Positions 25,666 through 34,677 of a stretch of 53,378 nucleotides of DNA are shown here, piece after piece. Location: contig JADFNG010000010.1 of the NCBI GenBank assembly GCA_022563505.1, positions 1 through 53,378 on the forward strand, given 5' to 3'. The notes beneath the pieces were generated by a model. It had not been told where the DNA came from, made no database searches, and saw only the letters and a program-made list of their open reading frames with translations. The translations under genes were made by a program, and so were the position numbers. The stretch comes from Pseudomonadota bacterium (GTDB taxonomy: Bacteria > Pseudomonadota > Gammaproteobacteria > Steroidobacterales > Woeseiaceae). The number at the start of each line of letters is the position of its first letter. Positions within the stretch are counted from its first letter, which is position 1.

Positions 25666-26058
25666 CTATCGCTTCGAGTACTGCGTAGCCCGTCGGGCCT
25701 TGCGCAGACCGACTTTCTTTCGCTCTACTTCACGCGCATCACGAGTCACAAACCCGGCTTTGCGTAATGCAGGCCGCATTGATTCGTCATACGCCATCAG
25801 CGCTCGCGTCAAACCGTGGCGAATCGCGCCTGCCTGGCCGGTCGTGCCACCACCCTTGACGGTTACGTTGACGTCAAATTTATCCGTCATTTCCATCAAT
25901 TCAAGCGGCTGACGGACAATCATGCGCGCCGTCTGACGACCGAAAAACAAGTCCAGCGGTCGCTTGTTGATCGTTATGCTGCCAGAGCCCGGTTTCAGAA
26001 AAACGCGTGCCGTGGAAGATTTGCGGCGGCCGGTGCCATAAAAATGTGTATCACTCAT
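25666..26058 (-). CDS. rpsI: 30S ribosomal protein S9
   Basis: 130 residues, the standard S9 length. It opens [20 protein letters not shown] and ends in the basic tail [15 protein letters not shown] that reaches the P-site t[22 protein letters not shown] is the core signature. It follows rplM by 33 bases on the minus strand, the near-universal L13-S9 operon. It is probably transcribed from the promoter upstream of rplM. Confidence 0.98.
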   Translation of the reverse strand: MSDTHFYGTGRRKSSTARVFLKPGSGSITINKRPLDLFFGRQTARMIVRQPLELMEMTDKFDVNVTVKGGGTTGQAGAIRHGLTRALMAYDESMRPALRKAGFVTRDAREVERKKVGLRKARRATQYSKR

Positions 26059-26091
26059 GTGCTTGTTGTCCTAGCCCTGATCGCAGGGAAA

Positions 26092-26526
26092 TCAAGTGGT
26101 AATGTCCAGTGGTATCGGCTGTTGAGCGTCATGAGGATGCTCGGGACCGGCAAATACCCGCAATTTCGAAAACATTTTTCGACCCAGCGGATTACGCGGC
26201 AGCATACCTTTGACAGCGAGTTGCAGAACACGCTCCGGTGTCTTTTCCAGCATTTCTTCCAGCGGCATCGATTTCAGGTTGCCAACGTATCCCGTATAGC
26301 GGTAATACATCTTGTCTTTGAGTTTCTTGCCGGTGACGCGAATTTTCTCGGCGTTCACGACGACAATGTAGTCACCCGTATCAACGTGCGGCGTGTACTC
26401 GGGCTTGTGCTTTCCGCGCAGGCGTCGCGCGATCTCGGTTGCCAGGCGACCAAGAGTCTTGCCAGTTGCGTCAACCACGAACCAGTCGCGGGTCACTTCC
26501 GCTGGCTTGGCAGAAAAGGTTTTCAT
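26092..26526 (-). CDS. rplM: 50S ribosomal protein L13
   Basis: 144 residues from ATG 26526; the open frame extends upstream to 26700 but crosses the promoter, so it is rejected. Signatures: [20 protein letters not shown] at the start, [20 protein letters not shown] and [16 protein letters not shown]13 is an early assembly protein of the large subunit. It is first in the rplM-rpsI operon. Confidence 0.98.
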   Translation of the reverse strand: MKTFSAKPAEVTRDWFVVDATGKTLGRLATEIARRLRGKHKPEYTPHVDTGDYIVVVNAEKIRVTGKKLKDKMYYRYTGYVGNLKSMPLEEMLEKTPERVLQLAVKGMLPRNPLGRKMFSKLRVFAGPEHPHDAQQPIPLDITT

Positions 26527-26632
26527 TACAGTGTGTCCAAATGGAACGATTGTGAGCGCCACCAACGGTGACGACTCTGAAGCCGGATCGAAGGGCAAAC
26601 ACCTCCCGTTCCGCCCCGGCCAAAGGCGCAAA

Positions 26633-26661
26633 ATAGTACTCGACAGACAGCGTGATTGCAA
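26633..26661 (-). promoter_or_regulatory. Sigma70 promoter of rplM-rpsI
   Basis: On the minus strand, -35 TTGCAA (26661-26656) and -10 TACTAT (26638-26633) are separated by exactly 17 bases. They lie about 107 bases before the rplM start, leaving a leader of about 100 bases. An inverted repeat CCTTGTTGGCAA/TTGCCACACAAGG (26673-26704) lies just upstream of the -35. It could be a binding site or the remains of a terminator. Confidence 0.6.
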
Positions 26662-26783
26662 ACCGGATACGACCTTGTTGGCAAACTTAGCTTGCCACAC
26701 AAGGTTGGCGAAAACACTTTTAATTCATAAACTTGGGGTTATTCGTCAAATTTCGAGCACGACCAGGCGCCACAAAATCTGCC

Positions 26784-27515
26784 TCAAAAGCCGTATTCAA
26801 GCGAAAGCGCCGTAAAGGTATCCGTTTTCTCCGCCCCGAGCGGTACTTCACTGTTGTTCTTTATGGTGTAAGAGGCAACCAGTGCCAGATGTCCCAGCAG
26901 TCGTGCTCGCAGTGCCGAAACGGACTCAAAGTAGTTATTCACCTCACCCGACTCGAGAACGAAATTCTGTGTAAATTCAGCAGTTTCACTGAACTTCCAG
27001 CGATAATCGATGCCGCCGCGGAAGATCAAATCATCCTCTTTCGTCCCGTCACTCAATTCCGATTGCCGGGCACCCGCACCGATTTCGGCGCTCAATATAT
27101 GGGTGCCGGTATCAATAATGCGTCGCCCATAACCAACGGTCTCTGACAGCTGGGTCGCGTAGCCACTAAAGCGGTCTTTGCGCCAATTGGCACGCCCAAA
27201 CAGGTAGTTGTACTCCGAAAAATTGAATTCCGACTTCCAGGCCAGTTCGTAGGCTTCCGCCGTTGTGCGCTTGTCCTCGCTCGAGTTGATCGCCACCGCC
27301 TTCGCCAAATGCGCCCATTTGCCGCTTGCATAGCCAATTTCCAGACCGGAGTTCAGGCTCGAATTCTCCGTGTTTCCGGTTGTCGCCAGATACCCGAGGG
27401 TTGCTTTGCCCGACCAGGGACTACTCTCTTCCGCGGCTCCTGCGGCCGCTTCCTGCGCCCACAACGTGCTCGTCAGAAAAAGACCTGCCAATATCCAGAT
27501 TGACCTCAATAACAC
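26784..27515 (-). CDS. DUF481 family outer-membrane protein
   Basis: 243 residues. The start is a GTG at 27515 with AAGGA eight bases upstream. A signal peptide (residues 1-20, SIWILAGLFLTSTLWAQ) is followed by WSGKATLGYLATTGNTENSS, the DUF481 signature. Alternating hydrophobic strands run to a C-terminal ...LSLEYGF, the terminal Phe expected of an outer-membrane beta-barrel. These proteins (YdiY-like, 'salt-induced outer membrane protein') are small barrels of uncertain function. It diverges from coq7. Confidence 0.87.
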   Translation of the reverse strand: MLLRSIWILAGLFLTSTLWAQEAAAGAAEESSPWSGKATLGYLATTGNTENSSLNSGLEIGYASGKWAHLAKAVAINSSEDKRTTAEAYELAWKSEFNFSEYNYLFGRANWRKDRFSGYATQLSETVGYGRRIIDTGTHILSAEIGAGARQSELSDGTKEDDLIFRGGIDYRWKFSETAEFTQNFVLESGEVNNYFESVSALRARLLGHLALVASYTIKNNSEVPLGAEKTDTFTALSLEYGF

Positions 27516-27587
27516 GCGAATTTTCCTTGTGCTTCTTAATCTTGCCGTGACGGTATCCGCGGACAGCTTTCAGGAGCCTGGGGACGG

Positions 27588-27617
27588 ATGACGGCCTTGC
27601 GGGACGCGGAGTATACT
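27588..27617 (+). promoter_or_regulatory. Likely sigma70 promoter of coq7
   Basis: -35-like ATGACG (27588-27593) and consensus -10 TATACT (27612-27617) are separated by 18 bases. The -10 is 25 bases before the coq7 ATG, so the leader would be short. The -35 matches four of six consensus bases. Confidence 0.5.
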
Positions 27618-27641
27618 AGGAGTCCAACAATTAAGGCTCCT

Positions 27642-28286
27642 ATGAATTCACGAAACCTTGGTCCACTGGATCGTCTGCTGTCCGGAATTGATGCTGGCCT
27701 GCGCACCATCGCGGCGCCTGGCACTCGCAAGACGCGACCCAACCCGGCAATGGATATTTTGGACGCTGAATTGTCGGCCGAGGAAAAATCCCATGCGGCG
27801 GGATTGATGCGAGTGAACCATGCCGGTGAAGTTGCAGCTCAAGGGCTCTACCAGGGGCATGCCAGCGTTGCGCGCAACGCCTCCACCGAAAAACAGATGC
27901 GCCAAGCCGCCGAGGAGGAACTCGATCACCTCGGCTGGTGCGAGCAACGTCTCGAGGAACTCGGCGAGGGGCCGAGCAAGCTCCGGCCGCTCTGGTATGG
28001 CGGCGCATTTGCAATCGGTGCACTGAGCGGAATTCTCGGTGATCGCTGGTCCCTGGGCTTCATTGAAGAGACCGAACGTCAGGTTTCCGAACACCTCAAC
28101 GCTCACCTGCAGGAGTTACCGCAGCACGATGCAAAAAGCCGCGCCATCGTGAAGCAGATGTGCGAAGAAGAAGAAATACATGCTGCCAACGCGAGGCTCG
28201 CCGGAGCCACCACCTTGCCGGCACCGCTTCGCGCTCTCATGCGTCTGACCGCCAAAGTCATGACGCGCACGGCTTATTGGGTATAG
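27642..28286 (+). CDS. coq7: Ubiquinone biosynthesis hydroxylase Coq7
   Basis: 214 residues from ATG 27642; a longer frame from 27588 crosses the promoter. Coq7 is a di-iron enzyme that hydroxylates the C6 position of demethoxyubiquinol. The di-iron ligands are visible: MRVNHAGEVAAQGLYQGH (Glu), AAEEELDHLGWCEQRL (ExxH) and QMCEEEEIHAANARLAG (ExxH). The first 45 residues, before LSAEEKSHAAG, are a less conserved linker typical of bacterial Coq7. Many gammaproteobacteria use Coq7 where E. coli uses the flavoprotein UbiF, which fits the single UbiI-type gene elsewhere in this window. Confidence 0.95.
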   Translation: MNSRNLGPLDRLLSGIDAGLRTIAAPGTRKTRPNPAMDILDAELSAEEKSHAAGLMRVNHAGEVAAQGLYQGHASVARNASTEKQMRQAAEEELDHLGWCEQRLEELGEGPSKLRPLWYGGAFAIGALSGILGDRWSLGFIEETERQVSEHLNAHLQELPQHDAKSRAIVKQMCEEEEIHAANARLAGATTLPAPLRALMRLTAKVMTRTAYWV

Positions 28287-28403
28287 TGTGCCGAACAGGT
28301 CAATATAAATGGGTATTTTTCCAATAGGAATTACATACTTAATCTTGCTCTTACGGGCGGACTGTATTAAAAGATGAGGCGCATCGGCGCCGAGGATCAC
28401 TCA

Positions 28404-29057
28404 ATGCAAACAACAGCGAAGACTTTAAGTGACGTACCAGCAATTAATCGCTTTCTAAGCTACTGCCGGGTACGTACCGTTCCTTCCAAAACGGTCATGA
28501 TTCATGCTGGCGATCTGCCCGATGTGCTCTATTACATCGTTGCCGGCTCGGTCGAGGTCATGATCGAAGATGAAGATGGCAATGAGATGGTCCTCGCATA
28601 CCTCAACAAGGGGCAATTCTTCGGCGAAATGGGTCTGTTTTACGAACAGCCGACACGGAGCGCGTGGGTAAGAACACGCACCGAGTGCGAAATTGCGGAA
28701 ATGACCTATCCCCGCTTTCGCCAGATCGCCAGTGAAAGCCCCGGCCTGATCTTCGAACTCGCCACTCAGCTGGCGACACGTCTCGATCGTACCAACAAGA
28801 AACTGGGCGATCTCGCCTTCGTTGACGTCACCGGCCGTGTTGCGCATGCCATTATGGATTTGTGCAACGAGCCCGATGCCATGACTCACCCGGACGGCAT
28901 GCAAATCAAAGTCAGCCGCCAGGAACTCAGTCGGCTCGTCGGCTGTTCACGGGAAATGGCGGGACGGGTGCTCAAGGTTCTCGAAGAACAAGGGCTTGTT
29001 TCCGCCAGCGGTAAAACAATCGTTGTGTTCGGCGCGAGACCCAATCGCAATTTCTGA
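28404..29057 (+). CDS. crp: CRP/Vfr-type cyclic-nucleotide transcription regulator
   Basis: 217 residues from ATG 28404, with GAGGA eight bases upstream; an in-frame ATG at 28374 is less likely. The cyclic-nucleotide domain has GQFFGEMGLFYEQPTRSAWV, keeping the Gly-Glu and Arg-Ser pairs that bind the phosphate and ribose in CRP. The dimer helix reads RLDRTNKKLGDLAFVDVTGR, where E. coli has T-S-E-K, so the adenine-contacting Ser128 position is Asn. The DNA-binding part SRQELSRLVGCSREMAGRVL keeps the R-E...G-R recognition helix of CRP. It should bind a TGTGA-type half site. It is most likely a Crp/Vfr/Clp orthologue; the ligand is uncertain. It converges on rpe with adjacent stops. Confidence 0.9.
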   Translation: MQTTAKTLSDVPAINRFLSYCRVRTVPSKTVMIHAGDLPDVLYYIVAGSVEVMIEDEDGNEMVLAYLNKGQFFGEMGLFYEQPTRSAWVRTRTECEIAEMTYPRFRQIASESPGLIFELATQLATRLDRTNKKLGDLAFVDVTGRVAHAIMDLCNEPDAMTHPDGMQIKVSRQELSRLVGCSREMAGRVLKVLEEQGLVSASGKTIVVFGARPNRNF

Positions 29058-29726
29058 TCAGGCCGCTTTGGCGATCTCAACCTTCATTGTTGCAATGGTC
29101 GCCGCGTAGTCGTCGCTGCCGAATATTGCCGAGCCTGCCACAAATGTATCTGCGCCGGCGGACGCGATTGTGCCGATGTTGTCCGTTTTCACGCCGCCAT
29201 CGATCTCCAGGCGAATCCGCTGACCGCTTGCGTCGATAATTTTCCGAGCCTCCCGTAATTTTCCCAGCGAAGACTCGATAAATTTTTGACCGCCAAAGCC
29301 GGGGTTGACTGACATGATCAATACCATGTCCAGGTCATCGATCACATGCTCAAGCCACGTCAGCGGCGTCGCCGGATTGAACACCAGGCCGGCTTTGCAA
29401 CCGAGATCGCGAATCAGTTGCAGCGTCCGATGCACGTGCCGACTCGCTTCGGGGTGAAATGTAATGTAGTTGGCGCCGGCTTTGGCAAAATCCGGAATCA
29501 GGCGATCCACGGGTTCGACCATCAGGTGCACATCGATGGGCGCCGTGATGCCGTGGTTGCGCAGTGCCTCGCACACCAGTGGTCCAATCGTCAGGTTAGG
29601 CACGAAATGATTGTCCATGACATCGAAATGCACGATATCCGCGCCGGCGGACAGGACAGCACTTACATCATCGCCAAGACGGGCAAAATCGGCTGATAAA
29701 ATTGACGGTGCAATAAGTGCGTCCAC
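29058..29726 (-). CDS. rpe: Ribulose-phosphate 3-epimerase
   Basis: 222 residues from a GTG at 29726 with AAGGA seven bases upstream; the protein then starts [18 protein letters not shown], as in other Rpe proteins. It interconverts ribulose and xylulose 5-phosphates. TIM-barrel signatures: [17 protein letters not shown] (metal-binding His and catalytic Asp), [24 protein letters not shown] and [11 protein letters not shown] (second catalytic Asp). It follows djlA by 69 bases on the same strand. With rpiA it supplies both pentose-5-phosphate interconversions in this window. Confidence 0.95.
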   Translation of the reverse strand: MDALIAPSILSADFARLGDDVSAVLSAGADIVHFDVMDNHFVPNLTIGPLVCEALRNHGITAPIDVHLMVEPVDRLIPDFAKAGANYITFHPEASRHVHRTLQLIRDLGCKAGLVFNPATPLTWLEHVIDDLDMVLIMSVNPGFGGQKFIESSLGKLREARKIIDASGQRIRLEIDGGVKTDNIGTIASAGADTFVAGSAIFGSDDYAATIATMKVEIAKAA

Positions 29727-29795
29727 TGTGTTTTCCTTAATCTTGCCGGGTTTTCGATATGGGACTCTATCGAATAAGCCTCGACGATGCAGCAA

Positions 29796-30599
29796 TTACC
29801 GAATTGAACGGCGCGCTTTCAGCATCTCATAGGCTACGCGAATGTTGCGCGTGCTTTTTTCCGCGGCCGCGACTTGCGCCGGCAAGGGATTGGATCCCGC
29901 GATTTTGTCCGGGTGATTCTTGCTCATCAGTCGTCGGTACGCTTTCTTGATTTCCGCATTGGTAGACGATCGATCAACACCCAGTGTCCTGTAGGCCTCG
30001 CTGACACGTGCCGCATCAGCGTTGCCTGCAGGAGACTGTCGGAAACTGCGCTGAGCACGCAGCATCGCCTCAAGTTGCGCCAATTCAACACGACCGATAT
30101 CGAGTTCAGTGCAAATTTTCCAAAGAATGGTGCGCTCGCTTTGGTGCAGCGATGCCTTCGACAGCGATACCTCCATCAGGAATCGCAGCAACAATCCGCG
30201 CAGATTTTTCTGGCGAATCGTGTCCCGCTTTAGTTGCCGCACCGTGGCCAGTAACGGAAATGCCCTGACCTTGCCGTTCTCGAACCACCCAATGGCCTGC
30301 TGAATCTGCGCCGAACCCATACTCAGACGATGCATCAACGCACGCGCCGCACGAATCTCATCTTCGCTTACCCTACCATCGGATTTAGCCACGAAACCCA
30401 TGATCTGAAACAACGCGCGGGTAAAATAATCAGGAAGATGCTGCAGATTGTCTGCCTTGCGGTCCGTGCTCGTGTACGCAAACCTCTCTGCAAAGCCACG
30501 ATCAAACTGGTGACCAAGGAACAGGCCCAGCAGCGCGAACCACGGCTTGCCCGTAGCCAGGCCAGCCATCGCACCGACGACCTTCCCCCAAGCCGGCAC
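29796..30599 (-). CDS. djlA: Co-chaperone DjlA
   Basis: 267 residues starting at a GTG; a stop precedes it in frame, and the N-terminus (PAWGKVVGAMAGLATGKPWF) aligns with E. coli DjlA MQYWGKI. Residues 1-30 form the single membrane anchor with the glycine-rich GLFLGHQFDRG. Residues about 50-170 are a TerB-like helical domain (FQIMGFVAKSDGRVSEDEI). The C-terminal J domain contains the HPD motif in RLMSKNHPDKIAG. DjlA stimulates DnaK at the inner membrane. It diverges from purC. Confidence 0.93.
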   Translation of the reverse strand: MPAWGKVVGAMAGLATGKPWFALLGLFLGHQFDRGFAERFAYTSTDRKADNLQHLPDYFTRALFQIMGFVAKSDGRVSEDEIRAARALMHRLSMGSAQIQQAIGWFENGKVRAFPLLATVRQLKRDTIRQKNLRGLLLRFLMEVSLSKASLHQSERTILWKICTELDIGRVELAQLEAMLRAQRSFRQSPAGNADAARVSEAYRTLGVDRSSTNAEIKKAYRRLMSKNHPDKIAGSNPLPAQVAAAEKSTRNIRVAYEMLKARRSIR

Positions 30600-30766
30600 C
30601 TAGCGCACCGAAAGGGTCGTATTCATGGTGCGCCGGTAATTCTGCAAAATCATTTGCCAATGCTATCGCCTTCGCGCGACGATTGCTTGCGGCGGGTGGC
30701 AGTTGCGGCGATGATCGGCACCTCCTCAAGGTGATTTTTTGCCGGTCAAACCAATCCTACACAAGA

Positions 30767-31666
30767 ATGAATGCGATCGACGCGCTGTTTGAATCCGATA
30801 TTCCATCGTTGCCGATGCTGGCGCGCGGCAAAGTGCGCGACATTTACGCGATCGACGATGACCGCTTGCTGATCGTCACGACAGATCGTCTTTCGGCTTA
30901 TGACGTGGTGCTGCCGGATCCGGTACCGGGAAAAGGTGAAATTCTCACCAGCATATCCAATTTCTGGTTTGCAATGATGGAGTCGTTGATACCAAACCAC
31001 CTGACCGGCCAGAGCATCGACTCCGTCATCGATGACCCGGCGCTGGCCGACAAACTACGCTCGCGGTCGATTATCGTCAAGCGATTGCAACCGCTGCCGA
31101 TTGAGGCTGTCGTGCGCGGTTACCTGATCGGTTCCGGCTGGCGTGATTACCAGCATACAGGATCGATGTGTGGCATCGAGCTTCCGCCCGGCATTGAACA
31201 GGCCGGCAAGCTGCCTGAAATACTTTTTACGCCCGCGACAAAAGCGGCAGCCGGCGATCACGACGAAAATATCGGTTTCAGCAGAGCTTGCGATTTAATC
31301 GGTCGCGAGCGCGCAGAGCAGGTTCGCGATCTATCGATTGCAATATACGAGCGCGCCGCAACACATGCACTGGCACGCGGCATCATCATTGCCGACACCA
31401 AATTCGAGTTCGGCCTGGATCGCGACGGAAACCTGTTTGTCATCGACGAAATGCTGACACCCGATTCTTCCAGGTTCTGGCCACAGCATGAGTACCGATC
31501 CGGCATCAGCCCGCCCAGTTTCGACAAGCAGTTTGTACGTGATTACCTGGACACACTTCCATGGGACAAGACCGCGCCGGGACCGGCACTGCCGGACACC
31601 GTATTGCAGCAAACGGCCAGCAAATACGACGAAGTATTCGCGCTGATGACTGGACCCCCGCTATAG
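30767..31666 (+). CDS. purC: Phosphoribosylaminoimidazole-succinocarboxamide synthase
   Basis: 299 residues from ATG 30767. It joins CAIR and aspartate with ATP in purine synthesis. Signatures: LARGKVRDIYAIDDDRLLIV, TDRLSAYDVVLPDPVPGKG, PIEAVVRGYLIGSGWRDY and IADTKFEFGLD. This is the longer form, about 300 residues, as in yeast and many proteobacteria, rather than the 237-residue E. coli form. It stands alone, 4.4 kb from purE-purK. The upstream 167 bases shared with djlA hold no clear promoter box. Confidence 0.96.
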   Translation: MNAIDALFESDIPSLPMLARGKVRDIYAIDDDRLLIVTTDRLSAYDVVLPDPVPGKGEILTSISNFWFAMMESLIPNHLTGQSIDSVIDDPALADKLRSRSIIVKRLQPLPIEAVVRGYLIGSGWRDYQHTGSMCGIELPPGIEQAGKLPEILFTPATKAAAGDHDENIGFSRACDLIGRERAEQVRDLSIAIYERAATHALARGIIIADTKFEFGLDRDGNLFVIDEMLTPDSSRFWPQHEYRSGISPPSFDKQFVRDYLDTLPWDKTAPGPALPDTVLQQTASKYDEVFALMTGPPL

Positions 31667-31687
31667 ATTGCTCATAAGCTAGGCAAC

Positions 31688-33019
31688 ATGACGACAAGCC
31701 CCGCTAACATGATCGAAAAGCTGGTGTGGGATGACAACCTGTATGGTCGCGGTCTGTTGGGTCGTATCGTCGCCGTCATCCTGCGCTATTTTTATGCGCT
31801 TGTTCGCGACCTGTCGTCCGGCCAACTCACGATGCGGGCGATGAGCCTCGTATACACGACGCTATTATCAGTCGTGCCATTACTCGCCTTTAGTTTCGCA
31901 ATCCTCAAGGGATTCGGCGTATTCAAGCAACTCGAGCCCTTTCTCGCCGACTTGCTCGCGCCGCTCGGGGAACAGGGCACGCAAATCACCGCCCAGATTC
32001 TGGCCCTGGTCGAGAACGTACAAGGCTCCGTGCTCGGCGGCATCGGCCTCGTATTTTTTGTTTACACAGCGATCTCGGCCGTGCAAAAAATCGAGGAGAG
32101 TTTCAACTACGTCTGGTACGTATCGAAACCACGCAGTTTCGCGCGCCGCTTTTCTGAATACCTCATCGTCCTGCTAGTGGGGCCGATGGTGATGGTGACC
32201 GCGATCGGCATGATCACCTCGATTCAGAGCATCACGGTCGTCCAGTTCCTGATCAACAATGACCGGTTGGGGCCCGCCTTCGTGCTCATCGGGAAATCCG
32301 TACCGTATTTGCTCATCTCAGGCGTCTTTACGTTCCTGTACATGTTCATGCCGAACACGAAAGTCAATCTGAAATCCGCGCTCGTCGGCGGTGTCGCGGG
32401 CGGCTTCATGTGGGCAACCATGGGCGCATTATTCGCAACGTTTATTTTGTATTCGACCCGCACACTGCAAATCTATGCGGGTTTCGCGGTCGCGATTACG
32501 ACACTGATCTGGTTGTACCTGAACTGGCTCATCCTGCTCATCGGTGCCCAGATCGCCTTCTATCATCAGCGACCGGCTTTCCTGCGTATCGGACGACGTG
32601 AACCGCGGCTTTCCAACTCGACCCGCGAACGCCTGACCCTCAACATCATGTACCTGGTGGGCAACTCATTTCGTGATCCTCACAAGACGATCACAATCGG
32701 CCAGATCAGCGAGCAACTCAGGATTCCATCCATTGCGCTAAACCCGATCATCCTTAGCCTGGAGGCGGAAGGGTTATTGATATCGACAGAGAAAGAGGAA
32801 CTGCTGCCTGGACGAGAGATGTCGCGCATGCACCTGCAGGAGATTCTGAACGTCGTCAGGTCGCAGGGAGAAACGGTATCTGACCGCCCGCCCAACTGGA
32901 CCGAGGGGATCGACCACATCGGTGAGCAGTTGGAGGCTGCGATCTCCGCCGTTGCCAAGAATCGCACGCTGGCGGATTTGCTGGACGAACTGACGACTGA
33001 CGAAACGACGACTGAATAA
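31688..33019 (+). CDS. YihY/BrkB family inner-membrane protein
   Basis: 443 residues. Six hydrophobic helices lie between about 30 and 290, with the YihY signatures TMRAMSLVYTTLLSVVPLLA, FFVYTAISAVQKIEESFNYVW and YAGFAVAITTLIWLYLNWLI. The C-terminal 140 residues are soluble; residues 305-385 (NIMYLVGNSFRDPHKTITIG...LRIPSIALNPIILSLEAEGL) look like a winged helix. The family was once called ribonuclease BN (rbn) but is a membrane protein of unknown transport or structural role. It lies 21 bases after purC and converges on pmbA. Confidence 0.88.
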   Translation: MTTSPANMIEKLVWDDNLYGRGLLGRIVAVILRYFYALVRDLSSGQLTMRAMSLVYTTLLSVVPLLAFSFAILKGFGVFKQLEPFLADLLAPLGEQGTQITAQILALVENVQGSVLGGIGLVFFVYTAISAVQKIEESFNYVWYVSKPRSFARRFSEYLIVLLVGPMVMVTAIGMITSIQSITVVQFLINNDRLGPAFVLIGKSVPYLLISGVFTFLYMFMPNTKVNLKSALVGGVAGGFMWATMGALFATFILYSTRTLQIYAGFAVAITTLIWLYLNWLILLIGAQIAFYHQRPAFLRIGRREPRLSNSTRERLTLNIMYLVGNSFRDPHKTITIGQISEQLRIPSIALNPIILSLEAEGLLISTEKEELLPGREMSRMHLQEILNVVRSQGETVSDRPPNWTEGIDHIGEQLEAAISAVAKNRTLADLLDELTTDETTTE

Positions 33020-33024
33020 CTGGG

Positions 33025-34389
33025 TCAGGTGCCCGCGATGGTCATCTCATCGACCAGAATCGAACCGCAGCGGATACCACCACGCATATCCTGATCTTTC
33101 CCCACCGCTGAGATACGCTGATAGAGATCACGGAGATTGCCGGCAATCGTTACCTCGTGCACGGGAAAGGCAATTTTGCCATCCTCAATCCAGAAACCCA
33201 CTGCACCGCGAGAGTAGTCGCCGGTCACACCGTTCACGCCCTGGCCGATCAGTTCCTGCACCAGCAATCCGCGCTTCATGCTCGCAATGATCTCCGCCTG
33301 ATCCGTCGCATTTGCGGATACAACCAGGTTGTGGGTGCCGCCTGCATTACCCGTTGTCTTGAGGCCAAGGCGTCTGGCTGAATACGAACCCATGATGTAA
33401 CCCTGTATGACCCCGTCCGTGACGATGTCACGATTCCTGGTTGCGACGCCTTCAGCATCAAACGCAGCGCTCGCCATCCCCTTGGGGATGTGGGGACGTT
33501 CCTGGATTTGTATGAATTTCGGGAAGATCTGCTCTCCCGCTGCATCGAGCAGAAAGGACGAATGCCGATACTGTGCACCGCCCGCGATGGCCCCGATTGC
33601 ATGGCCGATAAAACCGCGCGCAATTTCCGGCGCAAACAGGATCGGCGCCTGGGTTGTGTCTATTTTGCGGGAACCCAGGCGATCGACTGTCCTGCGAGCA
33701 GCCTTTTCACCAATCTGTCGCACCGGTTCCAGATCGTTTGCATCGCGCGCCGCGCTGAACCAGTAGTCGCGCTGCATGCCACCATCCTCATCGCCAACGA
33801 CAATGCAGCTCACGCTGTGGCTCGTCTTGGCGAGGCTTTGCAGGAATCCGTGTGTATTGCCATACGCACGAGCCCCGCTGTTAGAGGAAACCGTTGCACC
33901 TTCCGAGTTGGTGATGCGCGAATCGAAAGACCGTGCAGCATCTTCGCAGGCGATGGCCATCTCAATGGCCTTGTCCGGGGTCAGGTTCCAGTCATGTTTG
34001 AGATCGAGGTCCGGGAGGTCAGCGCTGGCCATCAATTCTGCCTCAGCCAGTCCGGAGCATTCGTCGGCCGCCGTGTAATTTGCAAATGAACAGGCTTTTT
34101 CAACTGCCTCGCGAAGCGCCTCCGGCCTGAAATCGGAGGTGCTGGCACTGCCCTTGCGCAATCCTTTGTAGACCGTAATCCCCATGCCGCGGTCGTTGGT
34201 GTATTCAAGATTCTCAACATCGCCCAGCCGCGCGGTCGCACTGAGTCCGATATCGTGACTCGCGACGGCTTCCGCCTGATCAACGCCTTTCTTGCGAGCC
34301 TCCACAAGCACCCATTCGACAATCTGCCGAAGTTCGCTTTCATCCGGCGCGATGATCGCCACCGAATCCTGGTGCAAAAGTTCACTCAT
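33025..34389 (-). CDS. pmbA: Metalloprotease PmbA (TldE)
   Basis: 454 residues from ATG 34389 (MSELLHQDSVAII). TldE is the non-catalytic partner of TldD; the heterodimer trims unfolded peptides and matures microcins and CcdA in E. coli. Signatures: DQAEAVASHDIGLSATAR, YTNDRGMGITVYKGLRKGSA, ITNSEGATVSS, the C-terminal GVNGVTGDYSRGAVGFWIE and IRCGSILVDEMTIAGT. The HExxxGH motif of TldD is absent, as expected. TldD is encoded at 38957-40408, so both halves lie in this window. The pmbA-darP divergent arrangement matches E. coli. Confidence 0.95.
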   Translation of the reverse strand: MSELLHQDSVAIIAPDESELRQIVEWVLVEARKKGVDQAEAVASHDIGLSATARLGDVENLEYTNDRGMGITVYKGLRKGSASTSDFRPEALREAVEKACSFANYTAADECSGLAEAELMASADLPDLDLKHDWNLTPDKAIEMAIACEDAARSFDSRITNSEGATVSSNSGARAYGNTHGFLQSLAKTSHSVSCIVVGDEDGGMQRDYWFSAARDANDLEPVRQIGEKAARRTVDRLGSRKIDTTQAPILFAPEIARGFIGHAIGAIAGGAQYRHSSFLLDAAGEQIFPKFIQIQERPHIPKGMASAAFDAEGVATRNRDIVTDGVIQGYIMGSYSARRLGLKTTGNAGGTHNLVVSANATDQAEIIASMKRGLLVQELIGQGVNGVTGDYSRGAVGFWIEDGKIAFPVHEVTIAGNLRDLYQRISAVGKDQDMRGGIRCGSILVDEMTIAGT

Positions 34390-34548
34390 ACATTTTCCCG
34401 TTTTCGGTGGTACCTTAAGTGCGTCCAGCGGTAACCTGTCAGCGTCGTCAAGAGAACGCTGCGTACAGCGTGTTATTATGCCCCATTCTCGGATTCGCAT
34501 CATTCTAGCCTGGACTATTCATGAATCGCCGTGACGATTGCGTAGAGA

Positions 34549-34629
34549 TTTGTTTGCACAAGGAATTATCCGACCGAGCGGAATATCGATGTGTCTTTCC
34601 GAGGGAGGAAAATTTCTTGTGCAAACAAA
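34549..34629. repeat. 81-bp palindromic element between pmbA and darP
   Basis: 23-base arms, 34549-34571 (TTTGTTTGCACAAGGAATTATCC) and the complement of 34607-34629, match at 21 of 23 positions around a 35-base spacer. The spacer holds a smaller pair CGGAA/TTCCG. The 4-base word AGAT flanks both ends if the repeats are counted from TTGTTTG, which would suit an insertion, though the last base can pair as well. It lies between the divergent pmbA and darP genes, where neither needs a terminator. It may be a small mobile element or an operator-like palindrome. Confidence 0.65.
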
Positions 34630-34677
34630 GATCAAGCAAGGGCACGAGCGCATTCGCGAATAGTGCGGGCTAGGTTC

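Noticed and set aside
26527-26700. N-terminal extension of L13
   Set aside because: It crosses the promoter, and L13 has a fixed length of about 142-144 residues.
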